DNA of 46,594 nucleotides. Source: Paraburkholderia sp. C35. GTDB taxonomy: Bacteria; Pseudomonadota; Gammaproteobacteria; Burkholderiales; Burkholderiaceae. The notes under the pieces are model-generated. The model ran no database searches. It was not told where the DNA came from and was given only the letters and a program-made list of their open reading frames with translations. Numbering within the stretch: the first letter of the stretch is position 1; each line of letters begins with the position of its first letter. A program made the translations under genes and the position numbers. Positions 34,086 through 42,872 of the stretch are shown in pieces. Location of the stretch: positions 1 through 46,594 of the forward strand of contig NZ_QBUY01000040.1 of the NCBI RefSeq assembly GCF_003121405.1. Direction: 5' to 3'.

Positions 34086-34163
34086 AGCAGGCCGTGCGCC
34101 GTGGCGTTGCAGCTCGAAGCATAGCCGGCCATCGGCGTAGCTATGCCCGCAAAGACTGAAGTC

Positions 34164-34430
34164 TCAGGCAGCCGCCTGCGCAGCCGCGTCACGCCAGCTT
34201 TCCACTGAGCGGCGACGATTCGACGTCGGTGGAAACACGCACCAGCAGCCGTCGCCATGACGAAAGAAGAACAGCGATCGCAGACCATCCGGCGCGGACG
34301 TTTCGACGCGCACATAGCGCGTGTTGTCCCATTTCGTGCGGCCGAACTGCGTGACATGCACAGGCGCCGACACCGGCCCGAGCCACTTCTCGACCAGGAA
34401 ACGCAGCGACTGTTCGGTAGCGTTTCTCAT
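34164..34430 (-). CDS. Small hypothetical protein, second gene of a coupled pair
   Basis: The predicted 88-aa soluble protein starts MRNATEQSLRFLVEKWLG and contains an aromatic, probably beta-rich core (TKWDNTRYVRVETSAPDGLRSLFFFRHGDGCWCVFPP). Its ATG overlaps the stop of the upstream small gene (ATGA at 34430-34427), so translation is coupled. No family is recognised. The start is chosen by that overlap; longer in-frame extensions overlap the upstream gene. Confidence 0.5.
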   Translation of the reverse strand: MRNATEQSLRFLVEKWLGPVSAPVHVTQFGRTKWDNTRYVRVETSAPDGLRSLFFFRHGDGCWCVFPPTSNRRRSVESWRDAAAQAAA

Positions 34431-34624
34431 GACGTTCTCCACGTCGGCTTGTCGCGCATGTTCTCGCGCGCCGTCTCGGGCTTGTCCTGCTCCGCTTCCG
34501 CCGCCTCTTGTGCAGCGAGCTCGATCGCCCGTTGCGTTGCAGCCGCGCGCAGCGCCCTGCAATCTGCCGCGTGCCGTATGTCCGATAGCATCCGGACCAG
34601 ATGTCGCGCGTTTCTGCGTTTCAT
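34427..34624 (-). CDS. Small hypothetical protein, first gene of a coupled pair
   Basis: A predicted 65-aa helical, charged protein (MKRRNARHLVRMLSDIRHAADCRALRAAATQRAIELAAQEAAEAEQ...). The ATG at 34624 has GGGGGTG upstream. The alternating Ala/Glu/Arg pattern suggests one long helix. The four-base overlap with the following gene indicates a two-gene operon. Function unknown; it could be a structural or regulatory partner of the downstream protein. Confidence 0.45.
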   Translation of the reverse strand: MKRRNARHLVRMLSDIRHAADCRALRAAATQRAIELAAQEAAEAEQDKPETARENMRDKPTWRTS

Positions 34625-34888
34625 ATGCACCCCCGCACCGCACAAAAGACTTGAGAAAGCACTTTATCTTTAGGCGCTGATCTCTCGTCTCTCTAGTTGT
34701 TTTGACGAAATAGCAACAGTCAAATTCGAATTGGATGACTGAGTATTTCATCGGTTTTCATCCTGCTCCCACCCGCTCGCGCGTTCTGTGCGCTGGCAAC
34801 CGCAACGCAGCAAATGCAAGGGCCGCGCAGCGCATGGGTTGGCATCGGATATGCGGTCGAACGTTGTGCAATGCGCCTGCCAGAACGA

Positions 34889-36181
34889 TCAGTTCACCGG
34901 ATAGGCGCGCGGCGTCAGGCTTGTCTGTAAAGCAGCAAGTACCGCACCCGCGGCGAGCAGGCATGCGGAATAGATGAGTCCACGCCCGAGACCGACGCCG
35001 TCCGACACCCAGCCGATGATGGTCGGCCCGACGATCTGTCCGAATGCGAACACGATCGTGAACGCGCTGATCCCGCGTCCCCAGTGCGCGGCGGGGAGGT
35101 TGTGGCGCACGAAGGCTGTCGTCGATGCGACAGCGGAGAGAAACGTCGCGCCGAACAGCAAGCTCGATGCAAACGCGACCACGGGATGCGCGACCACGGC
35201 GGGCAACAGCGTCGCCAACGCGAGCAACGCATTGAGGAGTGCGAGCGCCTGGCCGCCGCGCATGCGGTCGAGCAGTGTCGACCAGATACGCGCCGACACG
35301 ACGGTCGCAACGCCCAGCAGCAGATAGAAGCCCGTCACGACGCCTTCGCTCATCCCGCCGTTGCGCAGCAGCGCGACGATAAACGTCATGTAGCCGATAT
35401 AGCCGACACCGAACAGGCCATAACCGGCCAGCGCAAATGCATAACGCCGCATCGGCGCCGCTTGCTGCGAAGTATCGGCGGCGCCCGCTGCACCCGAGTC
35501 GAGCACATGCTGCCGTTCGATGCGCCGCGCCGCCCGCGCCGCGACGATCGACAACACGACGCAAGCCGCAGCGAGCGCGAACCACGCGATCTGCCAGCCA
35601 TGCGCGCGCTGCACGAGTGCAAAGGAAGCAAACGAAGCCGGCACCAGCAAAGCCGACGCGACGATCCCCCAACCCGTCCCGCCGTAATACAGACCGAGCA
35701 CGAGACCGGCGTCGCGCGGCCTCGAAGTCGCGAGCCGCGCGGCCAGCACGCCGCCGCTCACGAAAATGAACGCGCTCGCGATACCCGTCGCGACACGCTG
35801 CACGAACAATGCATGCGTGTTCTCCAGCACGCCGGTGATGGCCATGAGCAAGGCCGTCCCCACGCATCCACCGATGAACAGCGACGACGCCGGCCAGCGG
35901 CGCGACAGCCGCGGGAACGCAAGCGCACCGAGCAGATAACCCAGCGCGTTGGCCGTATTCATCGCGCCTGCCTGCGCGAAACTCCAGCCCAGATCGGCTT
36001 TCATCGGCGGCAAAAGCAGCGCGTAGGAGAAACGCGCGAGTCCCAGCGCAATCGCACTGCCCATCGACAGGCTCACGGCAAGCCAGAGCGCGGGCCATCG
36101 ACCAGATGCTTCGGCGGCATCGGCGAGCGGGTTCGCGGGGCTGTCGGAGGAAACGTCGTGGCGGGCGATACCAGTCGTCAT
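34889..36181 (-). CDS. YbfB/YjiJ-family MFS transporter
   Basis: A 430-aa inner-membrane protein with about 12 hydrophobic segments. The first helix region (GSAIALGLARFSYALLLPPMKADLGWSFAQAGAMNTANALGYLLGAL) is the typical start of YbfB/YjiJ-type MFS proteins. Substrates of this group are poorly known. The start at 36181 (MTTGIARHD) is chosen; an in-frame GTG at 36214 adds 11 residues and neither start has a clear ribosome site. Divergent from the diguanylate cyclase gene at 36352. Confidence 0.83.
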   Translation of the reverse strand: MTTGIARHDVSSDSPANPLADAAEASGRWPALWLAVSLSMGSAIALGLARFSYALLLPPMKADLGWSFAQAGAMNTANALGYLLGALAFPRLSRRWPASSLFIGGCVGTALLMAITGVLENTHALFVQRVATGIASAFIFVSGGVLAARLATSRPRDAGLVLGLYYGGTGWGIVASALLVPASFASFALVQRAHGWQIAWFALAAACVVLSIVAARAARRIERQHVLDSGAAGAADTSQQAAPMRRYAFALAGYGLFGVGYIGYMTFIVALLRNGGMSEGVVTGFYLLLGVATVVSARIWSTLLDRMRGGQALALLNALLALATLLPAVVAHPVVAFASSLLFGATFLSAVASTTAFVRHNLPAAHWGRGISAFTIVFAFGQIVGPTIIGWVSDGVGLGRGLIYSACLLAAGAVLAALQTSLTPRAYPVN

Positions 36182-36351
36182 GTGATTGTTTGTGTCGATC
36201 GATTGGACTATCACTGTACATCGCGGGCATGCAGTGCACCGCCAATCCAGCGGTTCACGTCACCTCGCACGCGCGGCACGCCAGCCGATGCTTGCCGCCC
36301 GCTCCGCAATACTGCTAGCGTAACGGCACAATCACGACGGAGACCGCGCTC

Positions 36352-37962
36352 GTGTTGAACCCGCTTCTCGTCCTGCGGCAACGGTTTCGCCATATCGCAC
36401 GGCAGCGGGGCGCGGCCGTGTCGCAAGCGGTCGGCAACCGGCCGTTTCTCACGGGCATCGCGGGCACGCTGATCGCCACTGCGATGGCGGGCCTGACGCT
36501 CGCCACGCTGTATTCGGGACGCACCGACGCGCTCAATCACGCACGCGAAACCTCAGCCAATCTGGTTTCGCTGATTTCCAGCGATCTGGCCAGAAACGTC
36601 GAAATCTACGATCTGTCGCTGCAGGAAATCGTGCATCGCTCGCAGGAGCCGACCGTCTGGCGCCTGCCCGACGAACTGCGCCGCACCGTGCTGTTCGATC
36701 GCGCGACGCTCGCCGCGTATCTGGGCGGCGCCTATGTGATCGACGAACATGGCGTGCTGAAGGCCACGCAGGAAGGCCCCATCGACAAAACGATGCGCTT
36801 CGGCGATCGCGACTATTTCCTCGCGCATCAGCAACGGCCAAACGCGGGACTGTTCATCTCGCATCCGTTTCGTTCAAGGCTGCGCGAGCGCGAGTTGTCG
36901 TTTGCGCTGTCGCGCCGCATCGACGCCCGCGACGGCTCGTTCGCCGGCGTCGCGCTGCTCGCCGTGCGCATCGCCTATCTTCAGCGGCTGCTCGATAAGG
37001 TCAACACGGGCCGGGACGGCACCGCGCTGATCCTGCTCGAAGACGGCACGGTGCTCGCGCGCAAACCTTACGCGGAAGGCGTGATCGGCGAAGACGTGCA
37101 CCGGTTTCAGGATTACGCGACGGTCCATATCGGCACGGCAGGCTCGTACATCAGCGAATCGCCCATCGATCACGTGCGGCGCATTTTCTCTTATGCCCAT
37201 GTGCCCGACACTCCGCTCGTCGTGATCGTTGCGCCTGCGCTCGACGACGTGCTCGCGCCGTGGCGCAAACGCAGCGCGATAGCGGGCGGCCTGACCTTCA
37301 CGCTGGGCGCCGTGGTCGTGCTGGTCTGCTGGACACTCGCGTTCACGCTGCGCGACAAGGTGCGCGCGCAGACGCGGCTCGCCGAACTCGCGGCCACCGA
37401 TCCCCTCACGCATCTCAGCAACCGCCGCACGCTCGACCGGAATCTCGACGAAGAATGGCGCCGCGCACGCCGCAACGGTGCGCTGCTGTCGGTGCTGTTC
37501 ATCGACATCGACCATTTCAAGCGTTTCAACGACACCTATGGCCACGCAGCCGGCGATGAAGTGCTGACGGCGGTGGCTGACTGCATTGCGTCGGTGGCAC
37601 GACGGTCGATCGACGTCGTCGCGCGCTACGGTGGAGAGGAGTTTGCGGTCGTGCTGCCCGACATGGGCGCGGCGGCTGCCGTGAATACGGCCGAGAAAGT
37701 CCGCCGCGTGGTGGAAGCGCTGCGCATCCGGCAATTGCCCAGCGTGACGGTGAGCGTCGGCTGCGCGACCGGCCGGCCCGCCGATGGCCGCAACGCGCCC
37801 GAACTCATCGCCGCCGCCGATGCGCAGCTATACGAAGCAAAAGGCGCCGGCCGCAACAACGTGAAATCAATAGACTGGACGCAGCTTCAGCCGGGCAGCC
37901 TGAGCAGCCATGGCGACGACAGCGCCAGCCACAACGGCGACCCGGCCGAACGCCACGCGTAA
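36352..37962 (+). CDS. Membrane diguanylate cyclase with periplasmic sensor (PDC/Cache-like)
   Basis: A 536-aa inner-membrane signalling protein. Order: helix at about 36-54, a large periplasmic sensor region (about 60-300) with PDC/Cache-like features (GDRDYFLAHQ, GLFISHPFRSR), a second helix at about 307-330, then a GGDEF domain. The active-site loop is GGEEF at 427-431 and the inhibitory I-site RSID at 418-421 is present, so it should make c-di-GMP and be product-inhibited. GTG start with CGGAGA upstream. A second GGDEF gene follows at 38221. Confidence 0.9.
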   Translation: MLNPLLVLRQRFRHIARQRGAAVSQAVGNRPFLTGIAGTLIATAMAGLTLATLYSGRTDALNHARETSANLVSLISSDLARNVEIYDLSLQEIVHRSQEPTVWRLPDELRRTVLFDRATLAAYLGGAYVIDEHGVLKATQEGPIDKTMRFGDRDYFLAHQQRPNAGLFISHPFRSRLRERELSFALSRRIDARDGSFAGVALLAVRIAYLQRLLDKVNTGRDGTALILLEDGTVLARKPYAEGVIGEDVHRFQDYATVHIGTAGSYISESPIDHVRRIFSYAHVPDTPLVVIVAPALDDVLAPWRKRSAIAGGLTFTLGAVVVLVCWTLAFTLRDKVRAQTRLAELAATDPLTHLSNRRTLDRNLDEEWRRARRNGALLSVLFIDIDHFKRFNDTYGHAAGDEVLTAVADCIASVARRSIDVVARYGGEEFAVVLPDMGAAAAVNTAEKVRRVVEALRIRQLPSVTVSVGCATGRPADGRNAPELIAAADAQLYEAKGAGRNNVKSIDWTQLQPGSLSSHGDDSASHNGDPAERHA

Positions 37963-38220
37963 GAATTTCCGCCACCTTACCGAGCGTCGAATTGCGGTCA
38001 AATTTGCTCACTGTTCATGCGATGGACATGCGCTACGTCAACGTAGACTGAATCCTGTCTCCACGTTCTCCGTGATTCTTCACGCAGTCGGAATCATTGG
38101 GACGCCTGGCGCCACGGCCGTGTCCGTGGCGCGTTTCTTCAGCGGCACGGCGAACCTGGGACGCAGGCCGCGCGCCATGACGACGCGGACCGCTCGGAGA
38201 CCCATCTGCCCCGTTAAGCC

Positions 38221-39171
38221 ATGAAATCGATTCAGGATCTGTGCACTGACGACATTGCCTGTGAGGCGTTGCTCGGCGCACTCGACGGCAAGAACAAGCT
38301 GGTCGCGATCTACGACACGAGCGATCGTCTCGTGTTCGCGAACAGCGCATTCAAGCACGCGTTCCGCCTCAATCGCGAGCGCGGCGAAATCACGTTCGCC
38401 GATCTCGTGATGCGCGGCATCCTCGGACAATGCGGCACGCGTATCGAAGGCGACAATGCTGCCGCCGTCATTGCCGAAGCCATCGCCGTGCGCCGCGAGC
38501 GCGCCGGACAGCGCAGCTTCGCGACGGAACTGATCGACGGGCGCTGGTTCTGGATGACGGAATCGCTGTTCGAAAACGACTGGATCGTGCTGATCGGCAC
38601 GGATATATCGGCGTTGCGTTCCACCGAGCAGGCTTGGATCGGCGCGCATGAACGCGCAGTGCAGGAAGCACGCACCGACGTGCTGACGGGTCTTGCCAAC
38701 CGCCGCCATTCGATGTCGTCGCTCGAACTGGCGATCACTGCGGCAGCGGGCACGGAAACGCCGCTGACCGTCGCACTCGTTGACCTCGATCACTTCAAGC
38801 AGATCAACGATTCGCACGGTCACGCCGCCGGCGACGCCGTACTGCGTGATTTCGGCGAAGTGTGCCGGCACGCGACGCGTCAAACGGATATCGCAGGACG
38901 GATCGGTGGCGAGGAGTTTCTGGTGGTGTTCCCGTCGACGTCGGTCGAGCACGGCGTGTCGGCCGTCGAGCGCATGCGCCGCCAGGTGATCAGCCGTCGC
39001 GTGCAGGTCGCCAGCGATTGTGCGATCCGTTATTCGTTCTCGGCGGGTGTGTGCAAGGTCGAATTCAGCGACGATCTGAACACCACGCTCGCGCGCGCCG
39101 ACAGCGCGCTCTACTCGGCAAAAAGAGAAGGGCGCAACCGCACTGTCGCGTGGTCGGCGCCCTTGCAATAA
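38221..39171 (+). CDS. Cytoplasmic PAS-GGDEF diguanylate cyclase
   Basis: A 316-aa soluble protein: PAS-like domain at about 20-140 (LVAIYDTSDRLVFANSAFKHAFRL) and GGDEF domain at about 150-310. GGEEF is at 229-233 and the I-site RQTD at 220-223, so activity and feedback control are predicted. No membrane segment is seen. Its stop is 6 bp from the stop of the converging glycan-modification gene at 39178, leaving no room for a terminator. c-di-GMP output next to an adhesin cluster is suggestive but unproven. Confidence 0.9.
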   Translation: MKSIQDLCTDDIACEALLGALDGKNKLVAIYDTSDRLVFANSAFKHAFRLNRERGEITFADLVMRGILGQCGTRIEGDNAAAVIAEAIAVRRERAGQRSFATELIDGRWFWMTESLFENDWIVLIGTDISALRSTEQAWIGAHERAVQEARTDVLTGLANRRHSMSSLELAITAAAGTETPLTVALVDLDHFKQINDSHGHAAGDAVLRDFGEVCRHATRQTDIAGRIGGEEFLVVFPSTSVEHGVSAVERMRRQVISRRVQVASDCAIRYSFSAGVCKVEFSDDLNTTLARADSALYSAKREGRNRTVAWSAPLQ

Positions 39172-39177
39172 GCGGCG

Positions 39178-40941
39178 TCAAGCCGCTTCGGCGAACTTCT
39201 TCTCGGTGCTCTTTACGAGCAGATGGCCACGAATGCGGGCAACCACTTCGTCCCAGGTGCCGCCGGCGCGTCGGCGGAAGAGCCGCGCCGTCGGATACCA
39301 CGGGCTGTCTTCGCGCCGGTAATGCCAACGCCAGTCGCCGAAATCGGGCAGCATTACCCAGGTCGGCTTGCCCATCGCGCCCGCGACGTGCGACACCGAC
39401 GTATCGACAGTCAGCACGAGGTCCAGTTCGGCGATTGCGCTTGCCGTCTCTTCCATGCTGCGGATTTCCGCGCCGAGATCGTGGAAGTTGGGCAACCGTT
39501 CGGCGTACTGCGCCGCTTCGTCGGCACCCGCACCCTTTTGCAGGCTGAAAAACTCGACGCCTTTGAGCTTGAACAGCTCGTCGAGCACCGACAGCGACGG
39601 CAGTGAGCGCGCGCGGTCGTTTTCGTGAGTCGGTGCGCCCTTGAAAACAACGCCAACCTTCAACGCATCGCACGGCGCAGCCAGCAATGCTGCGGGCGCC
39701 TTGATCGACGGCGCGCGCAAAAACGGCACCGCAGGTGGCAATGCTTCGAGTTCCAGCGGCATGTGAGCAGGGATTGCGTGCGGGAAGACCCAGAAATCGT
39801 GCGCAGGCAATTGCGCGGCATCCTTCACATCGATCACCGCATCGGCTTCCTGCGACTCCTCGAACAACTTCACGAGCGGCGACTGGCACATCACCGTCAC
39901 GCGTTCCGCGCCACAATGTTCACGGAGCGTCCGCGCGAAGCGCAGAAAGAAAATCTCATCGCCAAGGCCGAACTCGCTCCAGATAACAATCGATTTGCCA
40001 GCCAGCGATTCGCCCTTCCACTCCGGAAACGTCGTTGGCGGCTGAGCCGTCGTGCGACGCTGCCAGCCGAAGACCGACATCGTCGCTTCGCGCCATTGAA
40101 ATCCTTCCTGCAGCTTGCCGCGCGAGATCGCATGCAACGAGCGATACAGACGCGGCAGATGTTCACCAGGCAGACGGTTCACGCATTGCGCCCACACGCT
40201 ATCGATCTCTTCTTCGCGCTCCCAGCGCAGCCACTCCATCATCGTGCGATGGTAGACATGGAACAGATACGGATACGTGCGAATCGCACGCTGGCCGGCC
40301 TCGATGCTGTCCTCCGCGCTGCTCGCGCGGTTCAGTGCTTCGAGCATCTGTCCGGCTGTCAGCACGGCGCGCTTGCGCAGCACGATCTCGATTGCACACT
40401 CGGCGAGACCATGTGCTGTCTGGTCCACGTCATTGCGCGATTCGTCGTAATGATCACGCACGAGGCTCACGCGCTCGACTGATGCGACGTGCGACAAGAT
40501 TTGCACCAGCTCGAGTACATTGACCGAGTGCGGCAACTGCTTGCGCGGCTTGCTGATCGTGAAGCTCGCCTTGTGCCGCCCGTTGAAGCGGCTCGGCCAC
40601 GCGCCCTTCTCGTACAGATCTTCGTCGGGCACCGTGACGACCGCATGGCCGCCCGGCTTCAGCAACTCCAGCCATTTCGCCAGCGCCTTGCCCGGATTGT
40701 CGACGTCGGCGAGAAGATGACTGGCGTGCACGAAGTCGAATGACTCTTCCTGCATGCCCTTCATGTGCACTACGTCGCCTTCGCGCCACGACTTCACGTT
40801 ACGCACACGCGGAAAGAGATGTGCTTGCGCGCTCAGCGGATCACCGCTTGCGCTGATGTCCAGTCCCTCACCTACGAAGTAACACTGTACGAAGGCGGGA
40901 TCATGCGAGCGGCGCAGTGCCGATTTGCTCGTTTCGTTCAT
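39178..40941 (-). CDS. Methyltransferase and GT9-like glycosyltransferase fusion
   Basis: A 587-aa two-part protein. The N-terminal ~190 residues are a class-I SAM-methyltransferase-like domain: a degenerate motif I (GEGLDISASGDPLS) and FDFVHASHLLADVDNPGKALAKWLELLKPGGHAVVTVP, the Methyltransf_11 pattern. A helical, TPR-like middle follows (about 195-290). The C-terminal ~290 residues resemble GT9/heptosyltransferase-type enzymes seen in protein-glycosylation loci (IVIWSEFGLGDEIFFLRFARTL, VDTSVSHVAGAMGKPTWVMLPDFGDWRW). It starts 7 bp after the HMW1C-type gene with a ribosome site overlapping that stop, so they are coupled. It may extend or methylate the first sugar; the donor is unknown. Confidence 0.78.
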   Translation of the reverse strand: MNETSKSALRRSHDPAFVQCYFVGEGLDISASGDPLSAQAHLFPRVRNVKSWREGDVVHMKGMQEESFDFVHASHLLADVDNPGKALAKWLELLKPGGHAVVTVPDEDLYEKGAWPSRFNGRHKASFTISKPRKQLPHSVNVLELVQILSHVASVERVSLVRDHYDESRNDVDQTAHGLAECAIEIVLRKRAVLTAGQMLEALNRASSAEDSIEAGQRAIRTYPYLFHVYHRTMMEWLRWEREEEIDSVWAQCVNRLPGEHLPRLYRSLHAISRGKLQEGFQWREATMSVFGWQRRTTAQPPTTFPEWKGESLAGKSIVIWSEFGLGDEIFFLRFARTLREHCGAERVTVMCQSPLVKLFEESQEADAVIDVKDAAQLPAHDFWVFPHAIPAHMPLELEALPPAVPFLRAPSIKAPAALLAAPCDALKVGVVFKGAPTHENDRARSLPSLSVLDELFKLKGVEFFSLQKGAGADEAAQYAERLPNFHDLGAEIRSMEETASAIAELDLVLTVDTSVSHVAGAMGKPTWVMLPDFGDWRWHYRREDSPWYPTARLFRRRAGGTWDEVVARIRGHLLVKSTEKKFAEAA

Positions 40942-40948
40942 GACCGTC

Positions 40949-42802
40949 TCACGCCGCGGCCGACGCTGCCGCGCCAGCCTGTTCTTGCCAAAGCGCCTGG
41001 ATACGCTCGCCCAGAATTTCCGGACGCCCCTTGAAAATCAGCTTCTCGATGGCCTGCGGACCAGCCAGCTCTGCAGCCAGCGCATTGCGCTCTTCCGGAT
41101 TTTCGATCAGACGCAGCGCGGCCGCCTTGTACTCGTCGTTGGTCTTCGCGACCATCCACTCGGGGAAGCCGAGACGCTTGAACATGCCTTCATCGATATG
41201 CTCGTGCACTTCGCGCCCGGTCTTGCACACGCCTACGAGACCAGCCCACACCGTATCGACGATACCGTTGGTATTGCCGAACGGGAACGGGTTCAGGAAC
41301 AGGTCGCAGCCCGCGATCACCTTCATGTAGTTGCCGTAGTTCTGATGCTTGTGAACGACGGCCTTGTCACCCATCAGACGACGAACCAGGTTACGCACCT
41401 GCGGGAAGATCAAGCCGTTGGCCTGGCCCATCAGGAAGTGGAACTCGACAGGCACCTTCGATTCGTTGGCGATCTGCGCACATGTATTCAGGAAACCGGG
41501 GTTCTGCTTGATCGTGGTGCCGGCCACAGCGATCTTCACGACACCGTTCGACGGTTGCTTCTCAGGCAGTTGCAGTTCGAGCAGCGCAGCAGGTGCGCGG
41601 TACGGCATGCCGTCCGAAGGCAGCTTCAGCAGCTTCTCGCTGAAGCATGCTTCGTCGCCAACGTAATCTTCTTCGACGACCACGTAGTCCATTGCGTGGC
41701 CGTGCGTCGTCGCCGGATGGCCGAGCGCCATCATCTGCAGCGGCGCGACGCGCAGGCATGCCAGCACCATCGTGATCGGGAACATGCCGACGCTCGGCAT
41801 GTACATCATTTGCGCATTGCGCGCCTCGCTCGTCTGACGCACATGACGCGCGGTTTCCCACAGGTTCGCGCCTTCAAGCGGGATGAACTCGTGGAAGACT
41901 TCCTTGCCCACGTCATCGACGCGGCCGTTGTAGCCCATTCCGATGAGATGGAACTTGTCGCGCATCGCGACCATCGTCTGCGAGTGCGTGCGATAGATCG
42001 AGTGGTTCTTCGAGAACCATTCGAGCACGACGAGAAGCACAGGCTTTTCGCCCTTTGCCGGTTGCGCCGCGGTGCGCTGCACATCGTGGATGCCGAGGCT
42101 CGCCAGCTTGCGGCGGAGCAGCGTGTTGATCGGCTTCTTGATGTCGTGCTTGCCCGGCAGGTCCGCGTAGCTGCAATGCATGTACATGTCGTGCAGCACG
42201 CCCATCGGCAGCGCATCGATTTCTTCGATCTCGGCAAGGCGCTCAGGCAACCAGCGCAGCAGCATTTCGCGCTTCTGGTGCGCGGACGGTGTGCCCAGGA
42301 AACGCGACGACATGATCGTAGTCGCCATGCTCGCCGCCATCGTCTTGTTGTGCTTCCACAGCACATCCCAATCCAGGCGCACTTCGGATTCCGGCAGGTA
42401 CAGCAACTGGAACTTGCGGAATTCGCTGTTGCGAAGCTCGATCGAGTTGCGCGCTTCTTCGTTCACGCCGAGCGAGCGCAGGATGTGGTCGGCATTGCGG
42501 AACGGACTTGCGGAGAACATTGCGGCGAACCAGCGCTGGAACAGCATCAGGCGCTTCATCGACACGTCGGATATCTTGAAATTCGGGTCGGTCATGAGCG
42601 CCGTGATCGCACCCGTCAGTCGCGTGAGCAGGTGATCGTCCATGATGTTGCGTGCTTCGACCGACTGCGCCCACGTATCGACATCCATCAACACGCCGTA
42701 GTTCTGGTCGATCTTGTTGAGCAACTCGATAAGCATGCGGCCAGCCTGCTCGTGTTCGCGGCGATAGCAGAGGTGTTCGAACTTGTTGATGCTGAATTTC
42801 AT
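40949..42802 (-). CDS. HMW1C-type cytoplasmic N-glycosyltransferase
   Basis: The 617-aa protein matches the size and layout of HMW1C/ApNGT enzymes (GT41), which transfer glucose or galactose from UDP-sugars to Asn in N-X-S/T of adhesins before secretion. An all-helical N-terminal domain (about 1-210) precedes two Rossmann-like halves. Key motifs: NHSIYRTHS (His267 and His273), TTIKQNPGF (Lys432), HQNYGNYM (His486) and NPFPFGNTNGIVD (Asn512, Asp516). Residues 432, 486, 512 and 516 sit a constant 9 positions before Actinobacillus NGT Lys441, His495, Asn521 and Asp525, the reported UDP-sugar contacts. GGAGATTCACC precedes the ATG. It lies between the TpsB gene and the methyltransferase fusion. 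Confidence 0.9.
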   Translation of the reverse strand: MKFSINKFEHLCYRREHEQAGRMLIELLNKIDQNYGVLMDVDTWAQSVEARNIMDDHLLTRLTGAITALMTDPNFKISDVSMKRLMLFQRWFAAMFSASPFRNADHILRSLGVNEEARNSIELRNSEFRKFQLLYLPESEVRLDWDVLWKHNKTMAASMATTIMSSRFLGTPSAHQKREMLLRWLPERLAEIEEIDALPMGVLHDMYMHCSYADLPGKHDIKKPINTLLRRKLASLGIHDVQRTAAQPAKGEKPVLLVVLEWFSKNHSIYRTHSQTMVAMRDKFHLIGMGYNGRVDDVGKEVFHEFIPLEGANLWETARHVRQTSEARNAQMMYMPSVGMFPITMVLACLRVAPLQMMALGHPATTHGHAMDYVVVEEDYVGDEACFSEKLLKLPSDGMPYRAPAALLELQLPEKQPSNGVVKIAVAGTTIKQNPGFLNTCAQIANESKVPVEFHFLMGQANGLIFPQVRNLVRRLMGDKAVVHKHQNYGNYMKVIAGCDLFLNPFPFGNTNGIVDTVWAGLVGVCKTGREVHEHIDEGMFKRLGFPEWMVAKTNDEYKAAALRLIENPEERNALAAELAGPQAIEKLIFKGRPEILGERIQALWQEQAGAAASAAA

Positions 42803-42872
42803 GGTGAATCTCCGGGTAAGTGAATGTCGTTAATGCGCGATTGAGTGTTGCGAGCGATACGTGTCTGTGGTG

